This document shows, one piece after another, positions 13,100-13,179 of a stretch of 13,179 nucleotides of DNA (position 1 is its first letter; the number at the start of each line of letters is the position of its first letter). Under the pieces are notes generated by a model. The model saw only the letters and a list, made by a program, of their open reading frames with translations, was not told where the DNA came from and ran no database searches. The position numbers were made by a program, and so were the translations under genes. This DNA is from Acholeplasmataceae bacterium UBA4853 (GTDB lineage: Bacteria > Bacillota_I > Bacilli_A > Acholeplasmatales > Acholeplasmataceae), in contig DHEJ01000024.1 in the NCBI GenBank assembly GCA_002399815.1, forward strand, positions 1-13,179, given 5' to 3'.

Positions 13100-13105
13100 G
13101 TTATA
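13100..13105 (-). promoter_or_regulatory. Possible -10 box of the udk operon
   Basis: TATAAC on the minus strand matches the -10 consensus at 5 of 6 bases. A start near 13093 would place the ATG at 13097 outside the transcript and the AAGGAAG close to the mRNA 5' end. No convincing -35 was found at 16-18 bases spacing, so confidence is low. Confidence 0.35.
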
Positions 13106-13179
13106 ATTTTAATAGGTACTGTGGATTTGTTTCATACATTTAGCGCTTGACGCATTTAGGAGATTCCTACCACAGTTCC

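Noticed and set aside
13106..13179. TTGACG at 13147-13152 as a plus-strand -35 box
   Set aside because: No -10 match at the right spacing before the window ends; no gene on that strand is visible.
1..13179. Search for CRISPR repeats, transposase genes, attachment sites or phage genes
   Set aside because: No regularly spaced repeats, no transposase or integrase motifs and no tRNA-edge duplication were seen; gene style and base composition look uniform across the window.

Overview
The window looks like a chromosomal segment of a low-GC, wall-less bacterium of the Acholeplasma group (Mollicutes, Acholeplasmatales). The sequence is strongly AT-rich. The ClpB lacks its N-terminal domain, as mycoplasma ClpB does, and its gene sits behind a CIRCE/HrcA-type operator. 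UGA acts as a stop codon: it ends the histidine-phosphatase gene inside a 4-base ATGA overlap. Mycoplasma and Ureaplasma, which read UGA as Trp, are therefore unlikely, while Acholeplasma with its standard code fits. The genus is an inference. I see no phage, transposon, CRISPR array or rRNA.

Layout. 1-120: tRNA-Cys with its own promoter (minus). 154-1119: trhO, a tRNA U34 hydroxylase (minus). 1204-3415: CIRCE, a consensus promoter and clpB (plus). 3418-3444: a terminator shared by the convergent clpB and ppx/gppA-like genes; the ppx-like gene runs 3432-4325 (minus). 4455-5135: a multi-pass membrane protein with a C-terminal SHOCT tail (plus). 5207-6805: a membrane GGDEF-EAL protein (minus). 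6919-8241: three tandem paralogous small SHOCT membrane proteins in one operon (minus). 8306-9495: an overlapping pair, histidine phosphatase then AlkD-like DNA alkylation repair protein (minus). 9608-10531: a soluble diguanylate cyclase (minus). 10776-11156: a four-tRNA operon Glu-Arg-Pro-Gly (minus). 11237-13034: an operon udk - mtnN - DJ-1/PfpI (minus), with udk first.

How the parts fit. There are two functional blocks. One is housekeeping: tRNAs, tRNA wobble modification, pyrimidine salvage (udk), clearance of MTA/SAH (mtnN) and stress proteins (ClpB, a DJ-1-like protein, AlkD-like repair). The other is a signalling and membrane block: one GGDEF protein with an intact active site and no visible I-site, one membrane GGDEF-EAL protein whose GGDEF is degenerate but whose EAL residues are all present, and four SHOCT-tailed membrane proteins lying between and beside them. 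Together the two GGDEF proteins could make a minimal c-di-GMP synthesis and breakdown pair.

The least ordinary observations are a perfect 12-bp hairpin lying between the only good Shine-Dalgarno sequence and the likely start codon of udk, the tandem SHOCT family, and an inverted repeat covering the -10 box of the diguanylate cyclase promoter. I did not find a clear new defence or mobile system.
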